DNA from: an uncultured Blastocatellia bacterium
Lineage (GTDB): Bacteria; Acidobacteriota; Blastocatellia; Chloracidobacteriales; Chloracidobacteriaceae
NCBI GenBank assembly: GCA_937934745.1
Contig: CALGZC010000011.1
Location: 32,261-96,260, forward strand
Length of the DNA stretch: 64,000 nt
Reading direction: 5' to 3'
Within the stretch, counting starts at the first letter, position 1, and each line of letters opens with the position of its first letter. Positions 1 through 8,838 of the stretch are shown here, one piece after another. The translations under genes were made by a program, and so were the position numbers. The notes below the pieces were generated by a model that was given only the letters and a program-made list of their open reading frames with translations, was not told where the DNA came from and made no database searches.

Positions 1-2
1 GC

Positions 3-674
3 GCCCACGCCCGCGTAGAGGGCATCCCTGTCGGGCTGATTGCCAATCGGCGCGGACTGATTAGGGCCGGCGGTGATAAACCGCCGCGCTTTGGCGGCAT
101 CATCTATCGGGAAAGCGCCGAGAAAGTGGCTTACTTCATCGAGACTTGCGACCGCCACCGACTACCGCTGCTTTTCGTGCAGGACGTGTCGGGTTTCATG
201 GTCGGCGTTGAAGCCGAACAATCAGGCATCATCCGCGCCGGTGCGCAGTTTGTTGAGGCTATGGCGACGGCAACCGTGCCCAAACTTGTGCTGACGGTCA
301 ACCATGCGTCGGGCGCCGGTTACTACGCCATGGCCGGGCAGGGTTTTGATCCGAACTTCATTTTTTCGCTTCCGACCGGACGCATGGGCGTCATGGAGGG
401 CGAATCGGCCGTGATGGCGCTGTTTTCGGCGCAGTTAGAAAAGCTCAAAGCAGAGGGCAAGTCGCCGGATGCCGCACTTCAGGCCGAGATGGAGAAGGTG
501 CGGGCCACGTACGAGGCACAGCTTGACGCCAAATTTGCTGCTGCACGCGGCTTTTGCGACGCCGTACTGGCACCGGAAGACGTCCGCCCAATGCTGAAAC
601 TGGCACTAGAGACCTGCCTCAACCAACCTGGGCCACATCTGGGGCCGTTTGTCCTGGGCGACGGACTAAGCTGA
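3..674 (+). CDS. Acyl-CoA carboxylase carboxyltransferase (beta) subunit, 3' part
   Basis: The reading frame is open from the left edge, so only the last 223 residues are visible. They match the C-terminal half of biotin-dependent acyl-CoA carboxylase carboxyltransferases (propionyl-, methylcrotonyl- or geranyl-CoA type), which move carboxyl from carboxybiotin to an acyl-CoA in the cytoplasm. Visible family signatures are the FGGIIYRESAEK stretch, FVQDVSGFMVG, the oxyanion-type glycines in NHASGAGYYAMAG, and GRMGVMEGESAV. The substrate cannot be told from this part. An internal GTG near 126 could be mistaken for a start, but homology continues upstream of it. The stop overlaps the convergent NYN gene by 9 bases. 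Family call good; substrate unknown. Confidence 0.88.
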   Translation, partial: AHARVEGIPVGLIANRRGLIRAGGDKPPRFGGIIYRESAEKVAYFIETCDRHRLPLLFVQDVSGFMVGVEAEQSGIIRAGAQFVEAMATATVPKLVLTVNHASGAGYYAMAGQGFDPNFIFSLPTGRMGVMEGESAVMALFSAQLEKLKAEGKSPDAALQAEMEKVRATYEAQLDAKFAAARGFCDAVLAPEDVRPMLKLALETCLNQPGPHLGPFVLGDGLS

Positions 675-1592
675 TGGCGACGGAGCGCTGTTGTTTTCTT
701 CGGGTGAGGTGTCGGCGACGGTCTCTGTGAGTTCCTCGTGCGCCTTCGGCAGCGCCTCTGACGAAGAGACAGTTGATGAAGTCTGAAATTCGTCGTCTTC
801 GGTCAACGGCCCGGTCATTTCCCAGTCTTCCTGATGCGCCGGATAGTCACCCAATTGCAGTGCCTCGACCACAACTGTCCCGGCACCGATAGCTTCTTCT
901 GGCGATGCAGTGGGGAGTTGGCCTTCTACAGGCTCTTCCGGCTGCGCACTGGATGTTTCTGCAAAATGGTCAGGCGCCGGTTGCTCTGATAGTGACCATT
1001 CCCCACTCACACGGAGCACATCAGTTTGTTGTGAATCACGTTTGCTCGGTGACTTGCTGATCTCGGCAATGATGTTGTCCAGTTCGTGGAAGCGGTCGGC
1101 CACATCGATCAGGCGCGGCGAAGTGTTGGCGCGGAAGCCTGCAACTTCTACCCGCACGCCTTTGTAGGCAATCACATTGAGCGCATAGGTAAAGTCCTCG
1201 TCGCCGCTAACCAAAATTGCCGTGTCATACTTATCGGCCAGCGACAGCATATCCACGGCAATTTCGACATCGAGGTTGGCCTTCTTGGTGCCGTCAGGAA
1301 AAGTCTTAAGCTCTTTTTGCACAACACGATAGCCGTTACGCCGCATCCAGAGCAAAAAGCCCTGCTGGCGCTCGGCCTGCTGATCGACGCCGGTGTAAAA
1401 GAAAGCGCGCAGGAGCGGATCGTCGCCCCGCAGATGAGTTAGGAGCTTAGCATAGTCAATTTCCACACCGGCCGAACGGGCGGCATGAAAGAGGTTGTTG
1501 CCATCAATAAAGATGGCTATGCGCCCCCTGTTAGAAGGCACATGGACAAGATGTGACCCGGATGAACTTCCCCTAGGATCGGCAGAACTCAT
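666..1592 (-). CDS. NYN-domain (LabA/DUF88-like) protein with acidic tail
   Basis: 308 residues. Residues about 22-165 form a NYN/PIN-like fold: IAIFIDGNNLFHAA carries the first catalytic Asp, ANLDVEIAVDM the middle acidic residues, and AILVSGDEDFTYAL the SGDxDF motif typical of LabA-type proteins. Family members are metal-dependent ribonucleases or RNA-processing factors. The remaining about 130 residues are acidic, Ser/Glu/Pro-rich and probably disordered. No strong ribosome site precedes the ATG at 1592, but a good sigma-70-like promoter lies about 60-90 bases upstream. The gene converges on the carboxyltransferase with a 9-base overlap. RNA target and role are unknown. Confidence 0.8.
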   Translation of the reverse strand: MSSADPRGSSSGSHLVHVPSNRGRIAIFIDGNNLFHAARSAGVEIDYAKLLTHLRGDDPLLRAFFYTGVDQQAERQQGFLLWMRRNGYRVVQKELKTFPDGTKKANLDVEIAVDMLSLADKYDTAILVSGDEDFTYALNVIAYKGVRVEVAGFRANTSPRLIDVADRFHELDNIIAEISKSPSKRDSQQTDVLRVSGEWSLSEQPAPDHFAETSSAQPEEPVEGQLPTASPEEAIGAGTVVVEALQLGDYPAHQEDWEMTGPLTEDDEFQTSSTVSSSEALPKAHEELTETVADTSPEENNSAPSPSA

Positions 1593-1650
1593 GAAAATAG
1601 CTTTCTCTGAAACGAAGTGTTGTAAAGGTTATTCCATTGCGGTTGCTCAC

Positions 1651-1680
1651 ATTCTAATTTTAAGTTGGAAAGCAAGTCAA
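1651..1680 (-). promoter_or_regulatory. Putative sigma-70 promoter of the NYN gene
   Basis: On the minus strand TTGACT (1675-1680) is followed after 18 bases by TAGAAT (1651-1656), each one mismatch from the -35 and -10 consensus. It would leave a leader of roughly 50 bases before the ATG at 1592. The surrounding stretch is clearly more AT-rich than the genes. No experimental support. Confidence 0.4.
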
Positions 1681-1764
1681 AACCCAACCGACCGGGACAC
1701 GCTACTGGTGGAGAAGTAGTGGACAATCATCTCTGGCTATTATCTCGCCGCTGCACCAAGTGCC

Positions 1765-2091
1765 CTAAACAAACTTCTCAACCCGCAGAATACCGACCGT
1801 TTGGACGTACGCTACGACTGCAAAGTGGGGCATGTAACGCTCGGCGACACGGGCCAGAATACTGTCGGCAACTGGCTCTGGGACAATAGTCTCAATGCGG
1901 ACGTTTTCGCCTTCCCACTCGCTCTTGCGGGCGCCATGCCACCCTTCGCCGCGCACGCGGCTGGCTGAATACCCCCGCGCGCCCAGGCTCAGAATCTCCT
2001 TTGTCAGCCGCGGCTCGAGCTCATCCTCGGCAATGATAACCACCAGCTTCATTTCAAACTTTTGCATAGCGATTAGCCTCGTCAAGTTCAC
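1765..2091 (-). CDS. PII-like signalling protein, SbtB type
   Basis: 108 residues when started at the GTG at 2091, which overlaps the sbtA stop as GTGA; ATGs at 2067 and 2052 are alternatives, and MKLVVIIAEDELEPR is where homology to small PII-like proteins begins. The pattern of a beta strand, GARGYSASRVRGEGWHG (the T-loop region) and a second half with VADSILARVAERYMPHFAVVAYV fits the ferredoxin-like PII fold. Position directly behind sbtA is the arrangement of cyanobacterial SbtB, which binds adenyl nucleotides and gates the bicarbonate transporter. The C-terminal CGPxGC redox loop of many cyanobacterial SbtB proteins is absent. Function as an SbtA regulator is inferred from context. Confidence 0.75.
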   Translation of the reverse strand: MNLTRLIAMQKFEMKLVVIIAEDELEPRLTKEILSLGARGYSASRVRGEGWHGARKSEWEGENVRIETIVPEPVADSILARVAERYMPHFAVVAYVQTVGILRVEKFV

Positions 2092-3173
2092 AGTCCATAG
2101 ATTTTGACGGCCAGGAAGTGATAGAGCGGCAGCCCGATGATGAGGTTGAACGGAAACGTAATTGCCAGCGATGCCGTTAGATAGTATGTCGGGCTAGCCT
2201 TGGGCAGCGCGACCCGGCAGGCGGCCGGGGCGGCAATGTATGACGCGCTGGCCGCCAGCACAGCTAGCACGGTCGCGCCAGCCATGGTCATTCCAGTCAG
2301 CTTGCCTGCCAGAATTCCCGCCAGAGCGCTTGCCACAGGCATCAAGATGCCAAAGCCAACCAGGAATGGTCCAACTTTTTTCAAGTCCTCGAGCCGGCGT
2401 CCCGTCACCAAGCCGGCTTCCAGCAGAAACAGCGTCAGCACGCCGCGAAATGGCGCGTCAAACCAGGGCGCAACCTGCTCCCAGCCGCGTTTTCCCGAGA
2501 CATAGCCAATGATGAGAAACCCGATGAGCAGCAGGGTGCTCTTGCCAGCCAGCAGCTCGCGCATCACATCGCCCATCGTGCCCCCTTCATCGGAGCTGAG
2601 CGAATCTTCGCTCGCTTGCAGGCGAGAAATGATGATTGCCACCAGGATGGCTGGAACCTCCATGATGGTTAGCAGGGAAGGCAGGAAGCCTTCGTAGTTG
2701 AGTCCCTGCGCCTGATAGACAGCCAGCGCCGCCGGAGCGTCGGCCGCGGTGCCGGCCGCGACCGCGCCGGCTTCAATGGCCGCCCGAAGGGACTCTTCCT
2801 TGAGCGTGTCATGGAAAGCGATGGCTTCGCCGAAGGTCACGGCTGAGACCGAGCCGTAGTGGGCGGCAATCGCGGCAGCGTTCCATACGTTGAACTTTCC
2901 AAACTGCCGCAAGACGTAATAACTCACGATGGGTATGACAACGCCCAGGGCGACGGCTGCCAGGCCAGGCCGCCAGAAATCACTCAGGTTGCTAATGGAA
3001 AGCTTGTAGCCGCCTTTCAAGCCAATGGCAACTAAGAGGTAAATCGTCAGCGCCGTGTAAAGCTCTTCAGGAAACTTCAGATCGCTTTTGACGCGCGTGG
3101 CAATGACGCCAAGGATGAAAGCGAGCACCATTGGCGACAACAAGCTCAAAAACATTGCTTGCGTAGCGTTCAT
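2088..3173 (-). CDS. sbtA: Sodium-dependent bicarbonate transporter SbtA
   Basis: 361 residues, an integral membrane protein with about ten hydrophobic segments and the SbtA (DUF897) hallmarks FPEELYTALTIYLLVAIGLKGG near the N terminus and AAIAAHYGSVSAVTFGEA in the middle. SbtA proteins take up bicarbonate with sodium across the inner membrane. The open frame reaches 3293, but the ATG at 3173 begins the conserved N terminus and is preceded by GGGGAA, so I use it. The gene lies between a carbonic anhydrase upstream and a PII-like gene overlapping its stop, which supports a bicarbonate-handling operon. Residues 190-215 form the acidic cytoplasmic loop (SRLQASEDSLSSDEGG) that in this family lies between the two halves. 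Confidence 0.88.
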   Translation of the reverse strand: MNATQAMFLSLLSPMVLAFILGVIATRVKSDLKFPEELYTALTIYLLVAIGLKGGYKLSISNLSDFWRPGLAAVALGVVIPIVSYYVLRQFGKFNVWNAAAIAAHYGSVSAVTFGEAIAFHDTLKEESLRAAIEAGAVAAGTAADAPAALAVYQAQGLNYEGFLPSLLTIMEVPAILVAIIISRLQASEDSLSSDEGGTMGDVMRELLAGKSTLLLIGFLIIGYVSGKRGWEQVAPWFDAPFRGVLTLFLLEAGLVTGRRLEDLKKVGPFLVGFGILMPVASALAGILAGKLTGMTMAGATVLAVLAASASYIAAPAACRVALPKASPTYYLTASLAITFPFNLIIGLPLYHFLAVKIYGL

Positions 3174-3243
3174 GTCATTCCCCGGTTGTATGTTGTTCTG
3201 AGGGCGGGGCGCGCTGCGGCGACCCCGCCAGCTTTCGAGCGCC

Positions 3244-4002
3244 TTATTCGACCATAGAGATGAGTCCGGTCTCGATGTCATAGACGCCGCCAACGATTTT
3301 CAGCTTGCCCTCGCGGACGCGCTTAGCCAGAACTGGCTCGAGGCTCCTGAGCTTCTCGACTTGCATTCGGACATTCTCGCGGATGGCGTTCTGAACCTCG
3401 TCGCCCGGCTGTCCCTTGACCCGCTGGGCGGCCGGCTTGATGTCGTTGATGAGCGTCACGATGTGACCCGGAACCTCCGGGACTCGCACCGCAGCCTCCA
3501 CCGCGCCGCATTTCGTATGCCCAAGGACAAAGATGAGCTTAGCGCCAAGCACTTCCTCGGCAAACTCAATGCTGCCCCAGGAGGAATAAGTCGAGACCTG
3601 CCCTGCGGTTCGCACAATGAACAGGTCGCCCAACCCTTGGTCGAAGATGATCTCGTTGGGCACGCGCGAGTCGGAGCAACCAACGATGATGGCGAATGGC
3701 TTCTGCCCCTTGGCGGTTTCACGGATGCGGGCGATGTCCTGACGCGGATGGAGGGTTTCGCCGGCGGCAAAGCGACGGTTACCCTCCAGAAGGACTCTGA
3801 GGGCCGCTTCAGGATGAGCCTGAAGCTCCTCATTGGTCAGAGCGGGCTTTTCCGCGCTTTTGACGACTGGCCGCTCTTCCTTCGGCTTAAGCGACTTATC
3901 CGACTGAGCAATGGCGGCTGGGCAAACGAAGGAGAGCGCCAAAGCCGGCGTAAACAAGACGCTCGCAAAAAGCCGCTCGGCATGGCGTTTTTGGGACAAC
4001 AT
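3244..4002 (-). CDS. Exported beta-class carbonic anhydrase
   Basis: 252 residues. It interconverts CO2 and bicarbonate. Zinc ligands are visible: Cys109 in CSDSR (with Asp111 and Arg113), His162 and Cys165 in GHTKCGA. Residues 1-32 have a basic start (KRHAER), a hydrophobic core and an Ala-rich end before AQSDK, so it carries a signal peptide and should act outside the inner membrane. Two ATGs lie close together; a GGAGGA directly abuts the first (4011) but sits 9 bases before the second (4002), so the second is chosen. It is 70 bases upstream of sbtA on the same strand, so a periplasmic enzyme would supply bicarbonate next to the importer. Confidence 0.92.
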   Translation of the reverse strand: MLSQKRHAERLFASVLFTPALALSFVCPAAIAQSDKSLKPKEERPVVKSAEKPALTNEELQAHPEAALRVLLEGNRRFAAGETLHPRQDIARIRETAKGQKPFAIIVGCSDSRVPNEIIFDQGLGDLFIVRTAGQVSTYSSWGSIEFAEEVLGAKLIFVLGHTKCGAVEAAVRVPEVPGHIVTLINDIKPAAQRVKGQPGDEVQNAIRENVRMQVEKLRSLEPVLAKRVREGKLKIVGGVYDIETGLISMVE

Positions 4003-4232
4003 CGGTAGCATTCCTCCAGCTGTGCGAAAGTGGTCGCGAAGGCGCTTCGGTTGGAAGACGGCTTCGCTTGGCATCAAAGTGGTTAGACTGCCCCACTTTC
4101 GCATTCCCTGTCTGCCAGTGTCAGTTGCTTGAAGGACAGCGAGTTTTTTGCTAGCCTCGCCAAAGTTACCCTTCGTAGCTAACCCTGTTAGGCTGACGAG
4201 CTACGATTGAAATATCTTCACCCTGCCTGGGT

Positions 4233-5897
4233 GTGTCATTGTCTGCGGCCGCCCGTCAAAGTTTCCCATCGAAGCCGGAAACAGCCCTTCACCGTGTTGC
4301 GGCGGTAGATATCGGTTCTAATTCCATCCACCTGATCATTGCTGAAGCGCGTCCGGGTGAACGCCTACGCCTCATCGAGCGCGAGAAGGATACGGTGCGA
4401 CTCGCCGCCGGTCTGACCGAGACACACCACCTCACGGATGAAAAAATCAAAGCGGCGACGGCGACCCTGCGTCGGTTTACCGATCTCGCACGTTCCTACG
4501 ACGTCACCGCGTTGCTGGCGGTCGCCACCAGCGCGATTCGGGAGGCCTGGAATCGAGAGGTTTTCCTTCAGCGCGTGGAGCAGGAAATTGGTCTCAAGGT
4601 TGAGGTGCTACCCGGCATCGAAGAGGCCCGGCTGATTGCTCTCGCCGTTGCCGAGGTCACGGATTTTCAGGGAAAGCCAACACTCATCTTAGATATTGGC
4701 GGCGGGAGTACGGAGTTTATCCTAACGACGGGACCAACACCGCATTACCTGGCTTCGGTTAAGCTTGGCGCAGTTCGCCTGCACGAACAGTTTTTGAGCG
4801 GCCAAGACCCGCCAACACGCACCGATGTTGCGGCTCTTACAACATACGTTCAGAGCGCCCTGGCGCGCACGGTCCGCGAAATTCGGGAAGCCGGCGGCTT
4901 TCAGCAAGTCATCGGCACTTCAGGAACGATTCTGGCGCTTGCAGCAGCCCAGCCAGATGGGATCCTCACCGACAAAAAAGATGTTTTCGGGAAAAAAGCT
5001 CATTCGCCGTTTACGCCATTTGCGACCGAGTTGACGTCTTCAGCGCTGCAATTGCTGAACCATCGCCTCCAACGACTGTCCCATAAGGACCGCCGTAAGC
5101 TGCCGGGCATTGACGCGCGCCGGGCTGACATCATCATTGCTGGCGGCATCTTACTCGAAACCATCTTCCGGGAACTCGGCATTACTCACCTGACCACTTG
5201 TGAATGGTCGCTGCGTGAAGGCGTCGTCATCAACTATCTCCGCGAGCAAGGCTGGACGCCGCCCCAGGTGTCGTGGACGGCAGAGGAGATTCGTGAGCAG
5301 AGCATTCTTTCGGTCGCCCGCCGGTACAACTATGAGGCAGCGCATGCTCATCACACGGCACGACTCGCTGAACGGATTTTCGATCAGACGCAAGTCCTGC
5401 ACGGACTCGGCGCACGGGAGCGCGCATGGCTGCGTTATGCTGCCATCCTTCATGACATCGGCTACCACATTGCCCATACCAGCCATCACAAGCACACCAT
5501 GTACCTTATTCGCCACGCAGAGCTACCCGGCTTTCATGCGCACGAGATTGCCATTATCGCCAATCTCGCCAGGTACCATCGCGGCTCACTCCCCAAACGC
5601 AAGCACGAAGACTTCACCCACCTCTCGCCGGTGCACCAGGCCGTGATTACCAAGTTGATTCCCATCCTCAGACTTGCCGATGCCCTTGACCGCCGTCATG
5701 CCGGGAAAGTTCAGGATGTGGCGGTGGAGTTGCGGGCAATCGATCTGTGGATACGCCCCATTCCGGCTGCCCAGGCTGACATCGAGCTGGAGGCTTGGTG
5801 CGCACAGCAGGTTTTCCCCATCTGGGCCAGCACGTTTCCGGGCATCCACCCCCACTTGGTCACCCACCAGGTGGCGCGAACAGCTCAGCAGGCATAA
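4233..5897 (+). CDS. Ppx/GppA phosphatase with C-terminal HD domain
   Basis: 554 residues. The N-terminal about 310 residues are the ASKHA-fold Ppx/GppA module: VAAVDIGSNSIHLIIAEA (phosphate-1 loop), TSAIREAWN, LILDIGGGSTEFIL (phosphate-2 loop) and VIGTSGTI. Such enzymes hydrolyse inorganic polyphosphate or the guanosine pentaphosphate of the stringent response. The C-terminal half contains an HD-type motif (LRYAAILHDIGYHI, then SHHKH and later NLARYHRG), as in long exopolyphosphatases. Start is GTG at 4233; no convincing ribosome site. The gene ends about 60 bases before the origin array. Confidence 0.88.
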   Translation: MSLSAAARQSFPSKPETALHRVAAVDIGSNSIHLIIAEARPGERLRLIEREKDTVRLAAGLTETHHLTDEKIKAATATLRRFTDLARSYDVTALLAVATSAIREAWNREVFLQRVEQEIGLKVEVLPGIEEARLIALAVAEVTDFQGKPTLILDIGGGSTEFILTTGPTPHYLASVKLGAVRLHEQFLSGQDPPTRTDVAALTTYVQSALARTVREIREAGGFQQVIGTSGTILALAAAQPDGILTDKKDVFGKKAHSPFTPFATELTSSALQLLNHRLQRLSHKDRRKLPGIDARRADIIIAGGILLETIFRELGITHLTTCEWSLREGVVINYLREQGWTPPQVSWTAEEIREQSILSVARRYNYEAAHAHHTARLAERIFDQTQVLHGLGARERAWLRYAAILHDIGYHIAHTSHHKHTMYLIRHAELPGFHAHEIAIIANLARYHRGSLPKRKHEDFTHLSPVHQAVITKLIPILRLADALDRRHAGKVQDVAVELRAIDLWIRPIPAAQADIELEAWCAQQVFPIWASTFPGIHPHLVTHQVARTAQQA

Positions 5898-5955
5898 AAA
5901 GCTCAGGATCGGGCTTTTACTAGGCCTCTAACTCTCTACAGATGATCTAGGTTCC

Positions 5956-6162
5956 TAGTAGTAGTAGTAGGGCCTGTGGAAATGTGGAAAAAAAATACAA
6001 ATTGTTGAAAATAAAGACTTTATATTCTAATTAGGCTGTGGAAGAATCTGTGGAAAAAAAGCTCTCATCTGTGGAACCTGTGGAAAAAAGTGCCGTCCTG
6101 AAGAGGATTTCCACAGGTTCCACAGGTCATCCACAGGCAGTTTTCCACAGATCTGTGGAAAA
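5956..6162. other. oriC: Probable chromosomal origin of replication (oriC)
   Basis: About eleven DnaA-box-like 9-mers fall within 190 bases. Tightest copies of TGTGGAAAA are at 5983, 6049, 6079 and 6154 on the plus strand and TTTTCCACA at 6141; relaxed copies are at 5975, 6037, 6070, 6107, 6116 and 6127. The local consensus has A where the classical TGTGGATAA has T. Five perfect TAG trinucleotides (5956-5970) are followed by GGCC and then the first box. That order matches the DnaA-trio, GC-rich spacer and DnaA-box layout described in Bacillus subtilis. An AT-rich stretch (5985-6035) lies inside the array and could unwind. The array sits just past the 3' end of dnaA. Confidence 0.85.
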
Positions 6163-6173
6163 CTTGCGTAAGT

Positions 6174-7568
6174 CTATTTTAATGAACTAATTAGGTTGTT
6201 GATGAGCCTGTGGAAATCGTTCTGCGTCTGGTAAAGGCGTGCAATCTTTTCACAGCTGTGGAGCACGGTCGTATGGTGCTTGTTGCCGAAGTGGCGGCCA
6301 ATTTCGGGAAGGCTATGGTTGGTCAACTGCTTGCAGAGGTACATCGCCACCTGACGCGGCACCGCAATGTTGCGTGAGTTATTCTTGGACTTCAGGTCGG
6401 CAACCCGTAGGCCGTAGTGGTCGCTGACCACGCGCTGAATCATCTCGATGGTGATCGGGCGCTCTTCTTCTTCGATGTTGAGCACTTCTTTACACAGCTC
6501 AATGTCAATGGGGCGTTGCTTGAGCGAAGCATAGGCGACCAAGCGGATCAGCGATCCTTCTAGTTCACGGATATTTGACTTGATTTTCCCGGCGATGAAG
6601 AGGGCGACGTTGTCGCTGAGGTCAATTTTTTCGATGTCCGCTTTACGCTTGAGGATGGCGACCTTGGTTTCCAGGTCAGGGGGTTGAAGATCGGCAATGA
6701 GGCCCCATTCAAAGCGCGAGTGCAGGCGTTCTTCCAGCGTGGGGATCTCGCGCGGTGGGCAGTCACTTGAGATCACGATCTGTTTCTGGGCGTCATAGAG
6801 AGCGTTGAAGGTGTGGAAGAACTCTTCTTGCGTGCGCTCTTTGCCGGCAATGAACTGGATGTCGTCAATGAGCAGGACATCAATGCTGCGGTACTTCTCA
6901 CGGAACGCCTGGGCCTTGTCATAGCGGATGGCGTTAATCAGCTCATTCATGAACTTTTCCGATGAGATGTAAACCAGCCGCATGTGTCGGTCGCGGTTAC
7001 GGATGGCATGGCCGATGGCGTGCATCAAATGTGTTTTCCCAAGTCCAACACCTCCGTAGATAAACAGGGGGTTGTAGGTCCGGGATGGCGTGTCGGCAAC
7101 AGCCATTGCTGCCGCCCGCGCAAACTGGTTGCAGGAACCAACCACAAAGGTGTCAAACGTGTACTTTGGATTGAGCGGCAGTTCGAGCGGTTCTAAGTCC
7201 ACAATCCGCGCGCCTGTCAGTCCATCTGAAAGCGCATTGTTCAGTGTGCCGAAGGCAAGGTAGTCGTGACTCGGTGCCGGTGTGTCAGGATCGAGTAAGC
7301 TGTTCCCAGAGCGCGTGTCGTTTTGTTCGGCGTAGACAAACGCCAGACGCGCCCCACCGCATCCAACGGCTTCCAAAGCAGCTTCTACAACGTCGTGGTA
7401 GGTTTCCGTTATCCAGTCTTCGTAACTTCGGTTGGGAACGCAAAGATAGATCGTGTCACCCTGACAAGCATAGAGAGTCGCCGGTTTGAACCACGTACTA
7501 AAGCTTTCGTGGTTCATGCGTTTTTGAATTTCTCCCAAAAATGAGGTCCACTTATCGTCGTCCATCAT
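6174..7568 (-). CDS. dnaA: Chromosomal replication initiator DnaA
   Basis: 464 residues, normal length. Domain I (about 1-85) and a short linker precede the AAA+ domain, with Walker [10 protein letters not shown] at 172-180, Walker [10 protein letters not shown] at 231-239, sensor 1 around [10 protein letters not shown] and the arginine-finger region [12 protein letters not shown]. Domain IV carries the helix-turn-helix and the DnaA signature near [15 protein letters not shown]. DnaA-ATP binds the 9-mers on either side of this gene and opens the origin. The ATG at 7568 is preceded by no strong ribosome site; a second ATG follows immediately. DnaA boxes upstream suggest autoregulation. Confidence 0.97.
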   Translation of the reverse strand: MMDDDKWTSFLGEIQKRMNHESFSTWFKPATLYACQGDTIYLCVPNRSYEDWITETYHDVVEAALEAVGCGGARLAFVYAEQNDTRSGNSLLDPDTPAPSHDYLAFGTLNNALSDGLTGARIVDLEPLELPLNPKYTFDTFVVGSCNQFARAAAMAVADTPSRTYNPLFIYGGVGLGKTHLMHAIGHAIRNRDRHMRLVYISSEKFMNELINAIRYDKAQAFREKYRSIDVLLIDDIQFIAGKERTQEEFFHTFNALYDAQKQIVISSDCPPREIPTLEERLHSRFEWGLIADLQPPDLETKVAILKRKADIEKIDLSDNVALFIAGKIKSNIRELEGSLIRLVAYASLKQRPIDIELCKEVLNIEEEERPITIEMIQRVVSDHYGLRVADLKSKNNSRNIAVPRQVAMYLCKQLTNHSLPEIGRHFGNKHHTTVLHSCEKIARLYQTQNDFHRLINNLISSLK

Positions 7569-7638
7569 GGTTCAAACCCTTGCCAATGAACACGAAGCAC
7601 AGCCGGTAAGTAGGAGACGAGCAGCGTTTGAAAGAAAG

Positions 7639-7682
7639 ATTTCCACAACTTTTCCACAGGCTTGGCAGGCTCCTGTGGAAAT
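7639..7682. promoter_or_regulatory. DnaA-box group upstream of dnaA
   Basis: Three boxes: ATTTCCACA at 7639-7647, TTTTCCACA at 7650-7658 and, inverted, TGTGGAAAT at 7674-7682. A weaker AAATCCACA lies near 7787. They sit between divergent dnaA and the VWA gene, within 115 bases of the dnaA start, a position suited to autoregulation by DnaA and possibly to origin function. Confidence 0.7.
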
Positions 7683-7849
7683 CTGGGACGTAAAGACTAA
7701 AGTCTTTTTTTAGAGTTACTTAGGCATAGTGGAAGTGGTTGACCTAGGCGTTCAAGCTAGCATAGGGAAGGCAAAGCGACAAGAAAAATCCACAGGCGGT
7801 CTACCGCGTGACAAGAAGCGCGACCAATCTTCTTAGAGGGAGATGTGAA

Positions 7850-8833
7850 ATGACAGGATACCGGTATTGCGTGGTCGGTCTCATCACCATCAGTCTCTTG
7901 CTGGCCGTGCGGTTAGGCAGCAGTGCACAGGAACGCCCCTCTCGAAAGCCGCCCAAAGTAGGGCAGCCGGCCGCTCAGGACGATGTGTTTACAATTGACA
8001 CGAACCTTGTCGTGCTGGATGTGGCCGTCTTTGACCAAGATAACCGCTTTGTCGGCGACCTGCGGAAAGAGAACTTCCGTGTCTATGACGAGCAAGTACT
8101 CCAGGAAATCGAGTACTTCAGCCGTGATGAGGCCCCGATCAGCCTCGGTTTCGTCCTAGATACCAGCGGTTCCATGCGTCCACGCCGCGCCAAAGTTGTT
8201 GAAGCCGTCAAGTTTCTGACACGTGCGGCGAAGCCCGGCGACGAGTTCTTCTTGGTGGACTTCAAGAATAAGGCCGAACTGGCAGAAGAGTTCACGCCGC
8301 GTCCGGCGGACATTGAGGATGCCGTGGAGAATATCGTTTGGGGAGGTGGCACGGCGTTGCTGGACGCCATTTTGCTTTCCGCCGAATACGCCGACAAAGA
8401 AGGGAAAAACCGTCGGAAGGCGATTGTCGTCATTTCAGACGGCGATGACCGCGACAGCTATTATGAGCGCCGTCAGCTGATCAAGATGCTTCAGGAGTAT
8501 CAGGTACAGGTGTATATTGTCGGCTTTCCCGATGAAGAGGACGCCGGGGGATTATTTGGGCGCTCGGCGCGGAAGCGCTCCATTGAACTCATCAACGACA
8601 TTGCCAAGGAAACCGGAGGTCGGGCCTTTTTTCCAAAGTCAACGGACGAACTACCGGAAATCGTACGCACGATCAACGCTGACCTGCGCGCCCAGTATTC
8701 GATCGGGTTTGTCCCAAGTCAGGATCAACGGGACAACAGTGCCTTTCGACGGATTACCGTTCGGGTTGACGATGGCAAGCGTAAGCTCGTGGCGCGAACA
8801 CGCTCCGGCTACGTACCACGGCGCGGCGATTAA
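7850..8833 (+). CDS. Secreted VWA-domain protein (VWFA-related Acidobacterial type)
   Basis: 327 residues. A signal peptide (YCVVGLITISLLLAVRLGSSAQ) is followed by a short beta domain (DTNLVVLDVAVFDQDNRFVGDLRKENFRVYDE) and a von Willebrand A domain with a MIDAS motif DTSGSM near residue 105 and a later ISDGDD. The C-terminal YSIGFVPSQDQRDNSAFRRITVRV is typical of the Acidobacterial VWFA-related family, so this gene is the best taxonomic hint in the window. The open frame starts at 7808, but GAGGGAGA lies about 6 bases before the ATG at 7850, which I use. Such proteins are extracytoplasmic with unknown ligands. It lies between two DnaA-box groups. Confidence 0.85.
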   Translation: MTGYRYCVVGLITISLLLAVRLGSSAQERPSRKPPKVGQPAAQDDVFTIDTNLVVLDVAVFDQDNRFVGDLRKENFRVYDEQVLQEIEYFSRDEAPISLGFVLDTSGSMRPRRAKVVEAVKFLTRAAKPGDEFFLVDFKNKAELAEEFTPRPADIEDAVENIVWGGGTALLDAILLSAEYADKEGKNRRKAIVVISDGDDRDSYYERRQLIKMLQEYQVQVYIVGFPDEEDAGGLFGRSARKRSIELINDIAKETGGRAFFPKSTDELPEIVRTINADLRAQYSIGFVPSQDQRDNSAFRRITVRVDDGKRKLVARTRSGYVPRRGD

Positions 8834-8838
8834 GCGTT

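Noticed and set aside
3361..4008. 215-codon plus-strand frame
   Set aside because: Antisense shadow of the carbonic anhydrase gene.
7692..7711. Hairpin AAAGAC-TAAA-GTCTTT followed by T run, as an intrinsic terminator
   Set aside because: The stem is only six weak base pairs, and it lies between two divergent genes where no transcript should end.
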